A stretch of DNA of 64,000 nucleotides, taken from positions 20,311,211 through 20,375,210 of the forward strand of contig NC_044495.1 of the NCBI RefSeq assembly GCF_902362185.1. The letters are read 5' to 3'. The translations under genes were made by a program, and so were the position numbers. Positions 28,501-45,563 of this stretch are shown in pieces. The stretch's first letter is position 1, and the number at the start of each line of letters is the position of its first letter. The notes beneath the pieces are model-generated. The model worked only from the letters and a program-made list of their open reading frames with translations, was not told the DNA's origin and did not search any database. Source of the DNA: Chanos chanos. Taxonomy: Eukaryota > Chordata > Actinopteri > Gonorynchiformes > Chanidae.

Positions 28501-28646
28501 TGAGACACTATACTAAGTAAAGATCTGAGCAATCAGACTGCTACTCAGCCCTCATAAAATTCATTCTGGAGAACTGGCCTGGTGCAGAACAGATGAATAA
28601 TTGCCACCACAATTAGATTTTTTTTTAAAATTCACAAACATTTATA

Positions 28647-28709
28647 TATATATACTAAAATATATATATATACTAAAATATACATATACATATACATACA
28701 TATATATAC

Positions 28710-28796
<87 letters not shown>
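28647..28796. repeat. (TA)n/(CA)n compound microsatellite
   Basis: TATATA blocks, ACATACATAC stretches, about twenty CA units, then about fifteen TA units. TA-rich parts are self-complementary. Confidence 0.95.
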
Positions 28797-28800
<4 letters not shown>

Positions 28801-29243
28801 TTTTAGTAATTTACTTCTTTATTTTAATGTGCTTTTATGTTACTGGTCACAATGTCAGTTGTAAATCAAGCATAAATTTTAAGCAGGAATTTCTGTCAGG
28901 TTGTGTAAAATTCATTTTCATTTTCCTAAAACTGTGCAAAATTTAAAATGTATTATCAATGTCACAGCAGTGCTTAAGAACAAACTGCTTAATTTTTTCT
29001 TTCTTTTTTTTACTTGTTTTTTTGTAGTAACATTGCTGTCGATGAAGTAGTAAAGCATTGTGAAACAGGATATTGCATCCTGCTGGACCATGACTCATGG
29101 AGGTGTGGTTTTGAGTAATGAAGATATATTTCCACTTAATGTTTTCATTGTTTTCAACGGAGACTGTGAAAACATGAATACAGAACAAACCTTTAGCAAA
29201 GATATATCCCAAACAACCCATGTTCTGTTGGTTGTGTGTGTGT

Positions 29244-29246
<3 letters not shown>

Positions 29247-29285
<39 letters not shown>
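29247..29285. repeat. (GA)n microsatellite upstream of galnt8
   Basis: GA run with two GAAAG interruptions, about 100 bases before the galnt8 start codon, probably in the leader or core promoter. Confidence 0.9.
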
Positions 29286-29288
<3 letters not shown>

Positions 29289-29382
29289 TAGCTGAGGAGG
29301 AAAGCTCACTCTTTTTAGAAAAAAAGAATCAGGCTGACTTTGTATGACAGACAACACACACATATACTCATGTAGAGGCACA

Positions 29383-32300
29383 ATGAGGGTGAGCTATCCT
29401 CGGGGGTTGATCGTTGCTCTGGTTGTTATTGTGGCATTGTTGTCTATGGGCTCCATTAAACAGCAACTGAAGGTCCAGGAGGAGAGAACGAGAGATGTCA
29501 GACAGAACCTATCGGTGCACAGCCAGAATATTCTGGCCAGGCTGGAGAGACTGGAAGACAATATTGAAGAAATGAGTAAGGGAAATGCCAGCTTTCTTTC
29601 TATTTAATATATTCTGAATGATGCTGACATGGTCTTACTGAACTCAAGACTTTTTTTGGGAGTTTATAAATATAAACAAACTTTTCTCCATTAAATGTCT
29701 TTAGTCAAGGTTTTAGTAATTGTGGACGTTTACAAGATTTTTTTAAAATAGCAAATCAAAAATGCAGTATGGAATTGTATGTGATTTAGCAACATGTGAT
29801 TTCTTTTATAAGCAGTACAATATATCTCTGATGGAATGAATTCACAGAAACTCAAACATTACTTTAAAGGTGTGGTTATGTGTAAATATCCTTTTCCTAA
29901 GCTGCCGCAGATGAAGAATGAATTTGTTCTTTTCATAAAGTGTTTCAGATTAATTTACATCAATAGCTATATTTTTTTTATTTGAACTGATATATGTACA
30001 TATATCTATATTCTATCTCTAGAAGACTTTAAATATACAGTCTTCTATTGGTGCAACAGGTGTAGAAATATTCTCCTCAGTAGTACTGATGGAAAAAGTG
30101 CATGATGCACAGCATTGTCTGGGAACACTCTATTTGTTTTGTGTGTGCAATAAAATAAGTAGTAGATAAGGAGTTTGCATCTTGTCAATGTCTATTTGTT
30201 GAATAGAATATTTTTTCTTCCAATTTGAAAAGTTATGATTTCAGTCTGAAATTCCTTCCACCTGTGAGAAGCATACAAGATAGAGATCAAATGAACAATG
30301 TTTTTTTTTCTCTGTAGTCAAATCGGTTAACAGGATTGAACAAAGAGGTGGACAGGTAACACTGGTGGAGAAAGAGAAGAAAGTGGAGAAGAGGAGAGTG
30401 AAGAAGCAAGCAGCTAAAAAACTCTTCCCAAACTCCAATCTCTTTAAATACTGGAATGCTGAACTTTCTGAAGAGGAACAGAGGAAAGCAGAGGATCTGT
30501 TTCAGCAATACGGCTACAATGCTTACCTGAGTGACAGGATTCCCTTAAACAGACAGATCCCAGACACCAGAGACCCCAGGTCAATCTCATATCACACCAT
30601 CCTCAATGTTGACAATGGTCATGCGTCAGTGCTGAATGATTCTGATTAAACCCATGCTTTTTATATAGATGCATAGGGCACAAATACCCCACGGATCTCC
30701 CCAGCATCAGCGTTGTGTTGATTTACCTTGATGAGGCCCTCTCTGTGATTAAAAGAGCTATCCGTAGCATCATAGACAGAACTCCAGCTCATCTTCTGAA
30801 GGAGATCATTCTAGTGGATGACCACAGCTCCAAAGGTTAGTTCTGATGCCTTGTCTTTTTCACAGTTCACCTCATAGAGGAAGATGTACCACTTGCTGAT
30901 TTGCGATTTCCTTATTCAGCTATGGGTTGAATAAGTGTTACATAGTGCTTTTGTTTTCAGAGCATTTAAAAGATGAGTTGGATGCCTTCATCATACAGAT
31001 CCACAAAGAACGTCCAGCCTTGATAAGCAAGGTGAGACACCCAGAGCAACTGGGCCTGACTCAGGCCAGGCTGTCAGGCTGGAAGGCGGCCACAGGGGAC
31101 GTGGTGGCCATCTTCGATGCCCACATTGAGGTCAACGTGGAATGGTAAGCAGATGCCTCAGAGTCATTGCAGTGTCATCTTGTGTATTCTGTGAGTACTG
31201 CAAAAGACTTATGGCCGGCCCTACAAACCGTTGTTTCTCTCTCTGACATTTTCAGGGCAGAGCCTCTCCTGGCTCGAATCCAAGCAGACCGCACGGTTGT
31301 GCTAAGCCCTGGTCTTGATAAAGTGAATTATAATGATCTGAAAGTCACTCCGCGCTTAGCTGCTGCTCATGGTTTTGACTGGGCGTTGTGGTGTAAATAT
31401 GAATTCTTCAGCTCAGATTGGTATGCCCTAAATGATGCATCACAGCCTGGAAAGTGAGTCTCCTCTTTACTGCTGCAATGCTTACATGAAACAACCTGGT
31501 ATTTTATGAAGGAAAAAAACCTGGATTAAATATGTTTTGGTTATTTGAGGAGGTATACATAGTTACCTTGATCAACTGGATGACTGTCTCCATAATAAGC
31601 TGTTACTGCTACTATTTTATACTGATTATCTTTAGACATGCAGCGACAAGTTTCTGCTCTTTCGGTGAAACAATGTAAAGGAAGTGAATTAATGAAAACC
31701 ATACCTCTATTTATCTATCCACTAGGAGTCCATCTATTATGGGCATCCTGGTTGCTGACCGTCTGTTCTTTGGGGAAATTGGAAGTCTTGATGAGGGAAT
31801 GAAGATCTACGGCGGTGAAAATGTAGAGCTTGGCATTCGTGTAAGTCATCTGTTAGTGTTAGTTTACTGCTGTGTTAGTTTACTGCTATCAAAGATAAAG
31901 TGTTGAATGAACAGTTTATCTGGCTTCAGTTTAGGGCACTGCTTAACACATGTTCTTGTCTAGTGATTGAAAACAGCTGTATATTAGCAAAATAAATAAT
32001 TGTCTTTTGAAAATAAATAGATGATTCTACACACTGCCAGCTCAGCCGTATCTTATCTTACGTATCTTATCTGTTACATCAGGCAGTATATACAGGAACA
32101 TACAACACACCTCACCAGGCATTTGATCATTTTTCAATTAAACTTCCAGTATTTGTCTGTTCTTCGATATGACTCAGGTGTGGCTTTGCGGTGGCAGTAT
32201 AGAAGTGGTACCTTGCTCAAAAGTGGCTCATATTGAGCGACACCATAAGCCCTACATGCCTGATCTGAGTCACATGATGAAGAGGAATGCTCTGAGGGTA

Positions 32301-34732
32301 GCTGAAGTCTGGCTGGATGAATACAAGAGGAATGTAAATCTGAACTGGAACCTCCCTCTTCAGGTAAATACTTCAGTGAAGTAGTCCTGCAAATAAACAG
32401 CCACATCAGCTCAGTTTCAGAGGCATACAGTTTTTTGGAATATTTCATATCCATATACCTGTCAAATGTTTTTTGCCAGAAAACAACGTAATGTAATGGC
32501 TTCAAAGAACCAGCACACTCTTTCCATTTTATTTTTCCTTACAAAGATGTGAACTGATTTCAACAATTTCTGTCCTTTCTTCTTCCTCTTTTTTTTTTTG
32601 CATGAATAATCATTATTGTGACTTATTAGCAAGTGCTGTAAACAGTGATTGGTATGGTTTTTTTGTTTTTTTTTTACTGACAGGTCTTAGATATTCTGAA
32701 TAGCAAATAACACAAGGTTAGTCTCCCTCTGTCATCAGACTAGTATGGGAAAGTCCACTTTTTTGGCCTTTCTTGTCTCACAGGATCATGGTATAGATAT
32801 TGGCGATGTGTCGGAGAGAAAAAAACTGCGAGAGAAACTTAAGTGCAAGCCCTTCAAATGGTATCTGGAAAATGTATATCCCTCACTGGATCCACTGGAT
32901 GATCTGCTTGCCTATGGTGCAGTAAGTGAGCATTTTTCAGGTATTAGAAGTGATTAAAATATTGCATTTGGTAACACTGAAATGCAGGGGTACTGAATTT
33001 CTATACACAATGTGCTCTACCTTAAATTTCGCTGTGGCTGTAAATAATATATTTTTCTGCCTGCTCATGATAATTTTTTTTAATGAATGCATTGTATTGT
33101 AAGAGTAGATAGTCAGAAAATGTATGTGGAATACACACTTTGTTTTTCAGGCCGGTTGGTCCAATGTACAAGTGCACATTGGAGTGTCTGTCATTTTGGT
33201 GCCAGCTACTTGTTAGCAATAAACTAAATGTAACCAAATACATGCCTTGTACTTTGGCATTGGCTGTTTCCATGTCAAACACTATATATACCTACAGGAC
33301 TTGACCATTATATGAAATGAAATTACTGCCAATATTTGTGACCAGCAAGTTATTTTGACATTTCAGAATGAAATTTTAACTTTGTGGACAGTGGAAGAAA
33401 ATAAATTGAATGAATCTTAATTTTTATAATAGAGTATAAAGTTTCTCTTGTCAACAGCAACAGAACTGAGAAATGTTTAAAAATATAAAAATAAAATGCT
33501 AATCAAACTGAAGTAAAAAAAAAACAAAACGATGAAGACTTTTTTTCTCACTTCTGAAGCATCATTGTGCTTCCACTGAAAAGAAGGGGAATTCTGAAAT
33601 AATTTATTTCTCTAAGATGCATCATTATAGAAAGTAGCTCAAAGAGGGGGTGCAAGGAAATTCATCTGCCTCTTTTTTTTTTTACTGTACAAATCAAACA
33701 CATAACTTTGGAACCTCATAACTTTTCACTGTCATTAAAATCAACCCATTTACATTTTACAGTTAGTTGACCAATTTTATCATCCCCTCTGTCATAAATT
33801 CACGTCAGACTGCTTAGTACATTCTGGTACTCGAAACGATGAGTTCCTGAAAAAAAAGACCAGCTCTTTGTTTTTTTTTTGTTTTTTTTTTTACATTTTC
33901 TACACAAATATATAACTTACACCATTGTAGACATTATTTTTCCTTACCAAATATTCCAACATTGTAACAAAATGTGTATTGTAGACTAAGTCACAGTAAG
34001 GTAAATAACTGTGTACGGTATATGGATAATTACCTCAGTTCTGAACGACCATACTAACTGCCTTATCTATTTCCAGGTGGTTAATGACCTAAAGAAGAGT
34101 GTCTGCATTGATCAGGGACCAATTACAGAAAACAGACCTATCTTATATGATTGTCATTACCAGGAGTCACAAGTAGGGAGACTCCTTTTTTGGGTTTTTA
34201 CTCCTTTTCTCCAGATTTTCCTTAAAGTATAGACTGGTTATATTGTTGACCGGATTCCCCCCCCTATATTGTCCAACACAGACATGTTACCTTCGTGGCA
34301 GCGGGGAGATCTGCATTGGGACTCTAGCATCTCATAAATACAGAAGCAACCGCTGTCTGGTGGACCCTGGGTCTGATAAACTCCCAACACTAGAGGAGTG
34401 CTCAGAAGCAAAGAAAAAAGGATCCCATTTGTTCTGGGACTTCAAACAGGTAACCAGTCTACAACATGGTAAAGATTCATATCTGCTGTAACTGTTTCAC
34501 TGCTGTCTTTAATAAACACACAGTAAAAACCTTTAATTTATCATTTCATCATTCATTCAATTTTAATTAATTAATTCATTCATTCATTCATGTTAAGGGA
34601 TGGGCTATACAAAACCGAGATACAAAGAGATGTCTGGAGATTATGGTGGGAAGTGATGGAGACTTTGACCTCATCATTCAACCCTGCACTGGACAGCGCT
34701 GGACTATACAGCATGTCTTTAAAAACATATGA
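29383..34732 (+). CDS. galnt8: Polypeptide N-acetylgalactosaminyltransferase 8 (eleven coding exons)
   Basis: Golgi type II membrane glycosyltransferase of the GT27 family, which starts mucin-type O-glycosylation by moving GalNAc from UDP-GalNAc to Ser/Thr. Coding exons: 29383-29575, 30318-30579, 30669-30835, 30961-31144, 31256-31453, 31726-31840, 32178-32363, 32784-32921, 34077-34172, 34282-34449, 34598-34732; 613 residues (human GALNT8 637). The signal anchor is [15 protein letters not shown] (about 9-23), followed by a coiled stem. The catalytic domain has [25 protein letters not shown] and the metal-binding DXH as DAH, in [32 protein letters not shown] covers the acceptor-binding part. 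The last three exons encode the ricin-like lectin domain, ending in a QRW (QXW-type) repeat. Assignment to GALNT8 rather than another GalNAc-transferase rests on sequence character plus the 12p13-like neighbourhood. Teleosts often have tandem galnt8 copies; only one is here. Confidence 0.9.
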
Positions 34733-35040
34733 AACACACACAGATGGAGGGAGGGCTTACTGTAAAAGATACAAAGAAAGAGAGAAACATAGAAAGGGGA
34801 ACTGTTACATGGAAATGTCATATGGGGCAATTCAGATTTGTGTCAGTATAACTGGATGTAGTTTACACTGGGCAAACTTTGAATTTAACTTTGGATATAG
34901 TTTACACTGGGGAAAGACAAAGAACATTTGGACATGTGTACTCGTTATTATAAATTAAATAATAAAAAATGATACATCCAAATAATTTTGTATGACAGTT
35001 CTCCACTGGAATGTGAAAACAATGTCATTCTTTCTCAAAT
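34733..35040. terminator. Convergent 3' ends of galnt8 and ada2
   Basis: Only 308 bases separate the galnt8 stop (plus strand) from the ada2 stop (minus strand). A sense AATAAA for galnt8 lies at 34961-34966, 75 bases before the ada2 stop. No minus-strand AATAAA was found for ada2 in the gap, so its 3' UTR may use a variant signal or run into galnt8. Confidence 0.6.
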
Positions 35041-38000
35041 TCATATTTTATCTGTTGCAAATCTCTGAGGTGAATTCTCCAAGATGAAGTTATCCCACTT
35101 CCTCTGCCATATGGCAATGGCTCTGTCTTTGACAGAGGGCGACAGAGAGCTGTACCTATGAACAGGAAAAAAAAGGGTTACACAGTTCTCAACCAGACGA
35201 CATACATATGTCCTCTTTATTCAACCTCCCACCTGATGGAATTCATTGCCAGCTCCTTCAGTGTGCCCAAATGAGCACTCAGCCCGCCAATTCCCACAAA
35301 GGCCTCGTAGAAGTCATAGGAGAGTCCACTGGAGCCAAACATGCCTGGGTCATCAGAGCTGATCACAACTGGGTGCCCCTCTGCCATCAGCACGGCAGCA
35401 GGGTGGTTCCTCAGGTCTGAGACAAGTTTCAGAACCTTGAGATGAGATAAGCCTAATTGAGTATCAGACAATATGGATGCTTTATGTACTGATGTTCACA
35501 TTTTAGCTACTGAAAGTCAACCTGGTTTGAGATTGGGCACACTTCTACTGCTACTCCTCTCTTTCTGGAGACTTCTTTAGCCAAGGGGTGATGTGTGAGG
35601 GCATAGCCATGCCCAATGCGGCTGGTGTTAAACAGTAGAGCATCCAATATGTTCTCATCCACCTCTGTGCCCTCTGAGTCTAAAGACAGACAACTCAACA
35701 ATGACTCCATTTCATAGATGAATTCAATTAAACCAATTAGTTTACTGAAAATTATTGAAATAATTTAATGGAAATGGTTCCTGTAGATCAGCAGAGGGTT
35801 ATATCAGACTCACCAGTCTCTCCAGCATGGAAAAAAAATGGGAGAGAAATGCCAAGCTCAGATGGCAGTGACAATGCCTCCCTAAAATACCAGAGGGACC
35901 TACCACTGTCCTCTCGCCCCACCTAAATCATGGTATCATTTTAGTAAGCAAATTCACAGAATTACGTGTAATCTGTGCTAAAATTTCATATCTGGTATGG
36001 TACTTGATTCCAAAATAAAATGATTATCTTCTCACCAAATCAAAGCCAGCAACAATCTCAGGGTAAACTTTCTGCATCCTTATGGCCTCCATAATGGCTG
36101 CTTTAACTTGAGAGACACTAAGTACCCTAAGGGAAGAGCAAAATTTGCACATTTGTAAGTGTAATCACATTCTGTTTTGGTTTTGTCATTACTACTACTT
36201 TGAAAAAAAGGTTTTACTTATATCAAATCCTTAAGTAAAGTGAATAACACTTTACAAAGCTTGATGACTATGTAAATGTCTGTCTTACTCAACCAGCTGT
36301 CTGGCTTTCCGTAAAGACTGCGTGCATGGCAGCAGAAATTCACTGAGGATTCATGCATTACTAGATTTTCCTAAGTGATACTATTTCATGCTCCTAACTG
36401 AGGTCAAATATAGATAGAATGCTTGCTGTCAATCTGAATTTTTCAGCTCAAAATGTTTGAATTAGCCTGTACTTTTCCTGGTAATGGCATAGAAATGTTA
36501 TTTAACTCATCTCCCCATATATTTTCTGCATTTCAAAGAAGAGACACCTGACAAGGTAATCTCACTTAGCCTATTCAAAATGTCAATCAGTTAATAACAT
36601 TTTGTCTACAGTGGACACCATGGGCAAAACATTCAGATGTTCTTGCTCATTTGAGTAACTATTAGTCTGTTGGCTTCTTGTTTGAACAAGTGATTGCAAA
36701 GATGTATCCTAAATCCTGCAAAAAGTCAATGTGGGGTATATCCATATATAAAAAGTAAACAAATAAGACCTGTGTTGTATGAGGGTCAATTGAAGCTGAG
36801 CTCAAGACTTATCCATAGGACAAATATTAAAAATTGGACAATATCATTGTAATGAAAAATTCCCTGATTTCATGATCCATAATCATTTTTTCAAACACAT
36901 AATAAATGCATTATTTACTGTAGATGAAAATTCTTCTGCAAACATTCCACAAACATCTTGTAATATTACAACAGCTATCAGTATTCAATTACTTTATTGC
37001 ATGTGCAATATCTGCTTGTATCATAGTTTACTTATGTTCCCTAATGGAGCAAAGGAACTTACATTATATAAAGATTGCAGTGGTGTGTTACTGGCACTCT
37101 GTTCTTTAAAGTCATGCCTGCAATAATCTATAACAGCACTTATGTATAAAGTACATTGTAAGGATGGGCAATTAGTGCCCTTTAATGTGTGATTTATTAT
37201 AATGAGTATAATAACTGTAAAGTATTACCTGGCTGTGATGTAGTGTTTTTATGTGGGGGTTTTATAACATACCTTCTGTATTTATTGGTAGGAAAGAAAA
37301 ATAAGTACAAGTCTTATCTCCAAACTGAAGACAGCCTTTAAAAGCTCATCTCTAAAACTAATGTCACATCAGGCAAGACTTGAGGAGTGCTTAATGATTA
37401 ATGAGTAGGTTGGGTAGAATGTAAATAAAGAATGGTGTTAATATGCTCTGATAATTACCAAGACAACGCTCATAAGCCAATGAATGATCTTAAGATGAAC
37501 TTAATGTCGCTGTTAGCGATATAGAAAACTCAACCTTTATCATTTTGAGATGTGCTCATACACTGAAACCATTAAGCTTTGTCGGAGACATTGCTTAACC
37601 TTTAAACTTCTGTAGCCCCCTGATGAACAATATGTACACAGTGAGCATCTAAACCTAAATCTAAATCTAAATCTATGTGGCACATTACCTATGGACAGTG
37701 ATGATTATTCGAGTTCCAAGAAAGTCAGGATGCTTTTCCATGAACTGTTGTGCTACAGTTTTATAAGCCCGTAAGGACCACTCCTGGTCATGGATCGTCC
37801 CATCCAGCTCATATGTCTGTGCAACGGATTAGAAAAACAAGAATTCAGTGTAAATTTTGTTCGATTTAGACACATATCGGTCAAACAGCTTTGTTCAATA
37901 AAACACACACATTTTAAAAAGAGCACATTCATGTGCTCTTTTTGTAATGCCATGCAATAGCACGGAGCACTTACAAACCCTTGAAAGGCCAGTCCTCAGC

Positions 38001-39331
38001 TCCAGGTACATGACATTGTCATTATAAAGCTGTTCCAGACCTCGGTAAACAAAGTCCTTAAACACAGGCGCATGAGTGATCAGCCCAGAGACGGCGAGGA
38101 AAATCTGCTCAAACCTTTCCCACACTGACTCTTGGGTTGGGTAAGCTTTTTCAGGATCCTCAGTGAACAGAGTGAGATTCTGCATCAAACTAGGACAAAA
38201 CACATCAGTAAATATCATCTCCTTTTAAATGTTACAGAGTGGCTGTCTGAGTCTATGAGTACCATACTGTTTGGTTAACCGATTTAATAACACACTAGGT
38301 TAGTTTTTAAGGCTAATTGTGATGTTTGATAAAACGGAAAAATAGACAGAATCGCTATAGCAAATGAAATAGCTCATATCTTCATTCTTCTCCACTTTTT
38401 CTCCCACATGCTCAGTATGGTGAGCAGTTGTAGCCTTGCAGGTGCTTGTCGGTACAAAAAATTTGGCTTTGTTGATATGCCTAATCAAACACAGATTGTG
38501 TCATGATGCCAAGTGCTTTTTTCCCCCTTGTGTTCTCCTGTTCATACTAATCATAAAGCAGTACAATCAAGTGTCTGTCCATGCATATGGCTGGCTATGG
38601 CAGACATCTTCTCTTCTTTGGCAATCATCCTTTTGGCCTTACCAAGTAAAAACCTACAAGAGCAGTTAGACAACCTGTTGTCAAAGTCAGTTGGATCTCT
38701 CAGATTAGCTCTCAGAGTCTCCAGTAGTTTCCAGAAGGAGCAGCCCCAGCGTGGGAATGGCGTGTGATTTGAGAAGAGGAATCGCACTGACTGGTCCCAG
38801 GTGAAGCAGATGTAGCAATTTGGCCTGTATGTCACATTCTTCACCAGCCAGTCCTCACTCACCAAGGATGAGCTGTGGATGTGCAGTGCTGCTCCTGAGG
38901 GGAACAAACCCATTTGACAAGCTGAGACTTTGCTAAAGAGTTAGGGTTCCAGTCACATATGAGCAATAACTGACTTTTCACATATGGCTAGGCTGTGGAG
39001 GTGTTATCTTGACATTACCTTTAGGCATTTTCTGTATCAGTCTAAAGACTGGGCTCCTCTGAATGAGATTCCGTGCTTTGAAGAAGTGCATGGCAGGTGG
39101 GAACTGTGGGGCAGTCATGTCATGCTCTTTCAGTTTGTGTAGGATGGTGTTGAGGTGTTGCTCTGCTTCACTGAGTTCTACTCTGCCCCCTATCTGCTGG
39201 GAGGCCTCCTGCTGCAACATCAGATCCCTTTGACTGGGATCTGGCATACAGCTGCACATATTCACGAGGAATGCCATACATGTCATCCCAAACACATCCT
39301 TACAGCTCATCTTACAATGTGGTCTTTGCAT
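35041..39331 (-). CDS. ada2: Adenosine deaminase 2, secreted (nine coding exons)
   Basis: Secreted, dimeric adenosine deaminase of the ADGF/CECR1 family that converts extracellular adenosine to inosine. Coding exons in transcript order: 39331-39019, 38894-38675, 38189-37979, 37816-37689, 36126-36036, 35922-35814, 35679-35522, 35435-35233, 35155-35041; 515 residues (human 511). The N terminus has a short hydrophobic signal ([13 protein letters not shown]); Met codons at 39331 and 39310 are both possible starts. Zinc and catalytic motifs are intact: HxH in [10 protein letters not shown] (about residue 109), [16 protein letters not shown] and [28 protein letters not shown] precedes the HxH exon as in human. 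All key motifs and all phases being intact argues for a working enzyme. It converges on galnt8. Confidence 0.95.
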
Positions 39332-41414
39332 GATTTTGTTGAGGATAATGTAGAGGTCTGTCTAGGTCAGTTCAGAGCTGGGCAAAAAAGACTGGAAAAT
39401 TTCCTGTTTGAAGAAAGAAGCACACAGGTGTTTGTCTTGAAAAGAGTATTCAAAGCCACACAATGTTATGCTGCTTCTTTGCAGTAAAGGAACTAGCTGA
39501 GAGCTTCAATGTATTTAAAAGAATATGTTTCTTTTGTAAAAATCTTTTGTGAATGAAATTGCTTTCCTAATGTACCTCATTAAGATAACAGATCAAATTT
39601 AATATACGAAAGTCTTAAATGCCAGGCCTATGAAAGCTACTGCAGAGTACTACATGAAACATTCCACTACTTTAGCAATATCAGAAGGCCTTCAAATGAA
39701 TAACTTTACAGATAAATATACATACTTATTCAATTTCACTGTTTCTCAAAGAGAGCATTAGTAGCTGATTGCTGGTCACTTTCCAGACACATACTGAAAT
39801 AATTTATCTGAATATTGCTGAGGAATTATACTAAAATCCTACTTTTTTCTGATCAATTTAAGTGAATAGCATTCTTCTGTTTCCAATCACATGACCTCAT
39901 AAATGGAATTATGATATTCATCAGTAAGTGAACCCACACGTCAGCTGTCCATATGCTCATCTCAAGACAAAGACAGTTGTTTTGTTTCTCTTCTCAAAGA
40001 AAGAAAGAGGTGATGTAGCAGATAGAAAAGGTGATATTTTTACACCATTTATTTTTATTTGTTAAGTAGTTTAAATATAGATTTTCATAATCTCATCAGT
40101 TTCATCCTAAACAGTCGAAACATCCAATATGTGGCCAAACTTAACAACCAGTTGTCACATCCAGTTCACAATATTAAACTATATTACACTACATAGTCTC
40201 TGAATCTTTTATAGACTATTAAGTTGAATCAAATGTCATCTATGCTATTAAACATCAATAGCCACTATAACACGTTCTGGGACGCTGCAGATCAATTTCA
40301 TTGACATTATTTCTTCAACCACACAAATCAGTTTTACGAGGATTGACAATAATAATCATCTGTTTAAACTGACACTTACCCTTGACTGGATGTAACTTAT
40401 GCTTCATGTGGCTCCTCACTGATTTTCCCCCCCGCTGCTTTACTGTCCTCTCTTCCTGATTCAAATGCTTATAGACTGAGCTATCCATAGGTTCTTGTGT
40501 TCGAACAATCGCTTTTCCCATTTGTATTTGTGCAGTGGGTTGACTGAATTCCACAGCTAACTGGATAATTGTGCGATGAACAGTATTGTGACAGATGATC
40601 ATGTGATACAGAATCATGAATAAGTCACAATGGACAGAAACAAGAGACTTCTGCAAGAATTTAGTCATAGGACATTCCTCCAATACCCGCCATCTTCAGT
40701 GCCATCGCTGGCACTCCAGTATTACACAAACCAGAACAAAAGTCAAGAAAGACACAGAATAAGTTCTTTTTTTGGTTAGCTATTGTGTCATATATTTTCA
40801 CATCAATATAATCTTTAACAAAGCAGTTGCTTCAACAAAAACATGTAAACTCCTGATGAACAGTACATGCTGTTAACCACAAAAATGACAACTGAATCTA
40901 CATATACATACATCATTTTCAAATAATTTAATGCAAACAGGTCAGCAGAAACAAAAGAATAAAAAAAGAAGTAGGTCGCATTGTCTCTTTTGCCAGAGTG
41001 GCTTGATTGATGGATAGGATAATTCCCTTCTTTTCCAAACTTTCTTGCAAAATTGTATGGGAATGTAAACTTACTTTATGAAGGAACTATCCAATTATTT
41101 CTTTATCACATTAAGACCCACTTTATGATTCATACATCTTAAATAGTTCAGCTGGGCAATTAAAACCCAGTCCATGTCACCTTCCTTGATCTGCATATTT
41201 GCATGAAATACTGAACACACCAAAAGTAAATCACAAAACATACATATATGGTTTCTTCTCTTTTCAAGTTGAATACACACATGTATAGACATACACAGGA
41301 ATGAATGTTTTTTTTTTTTTTTTTTTTACACATCAAAATAAAAAATACAACACCAAATGTTGGCTTTTATGCCATTGTTGAGAAGCACTGTCTTCTCATG
41401 CTCTTTGATGACCA
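39332..41414. other. Intergenic, ada2 to atp6v1e1
   Basis: Should contain the ada2 promoter and leader and the atp6v1e1 3' UTR. A 122-codon minus-strand open frame (40683-40315) followed by a GTAAGT-like sequence has no recognised similarity. A poly-T run of about 20 bases lies at 41309-41328. Nothing else was recognised. Confidence 0.55.

Positions 41415-45563
<4,149 letters not shown>

Larger units (their letters stand above)
26641..29382. other. Intergenic, dyrk4 remnant to galnt8
   Basis: Holds a possible dyrk4 tail exon (26805-26977, basic, unassigned), a broken retroviral pol fragment on the minus strand, an LTR-like segment on the plus strand, a long (TA)n/(CA)n compound microsatellite (28647-28796) and a (GA)n run (29247-29285) in what is probably the galnt8 leader or promoter. 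Confidence 0.6.

Noticed and set aside
28647-28796. Possible CRISPR-like or origin-like repeat cluster
   Set aside because: It is an ordinary (TA)n/(CA)n compound microsatellite in vertebrate DNA.
30365-30649. Continuation of galnt8 exon 2 to a stop at 30649
   Set aside because: The donor at 30579 joins to the exon at 30669 in phase and restores the conserved catalytic-domain sequence, so the last part is intron.
38551-38913. 120-codon minus-strand frame taken whole as an exon
   Set aside because: The true ada2 exon is only 38894-38675; the frame reads on into both introns.
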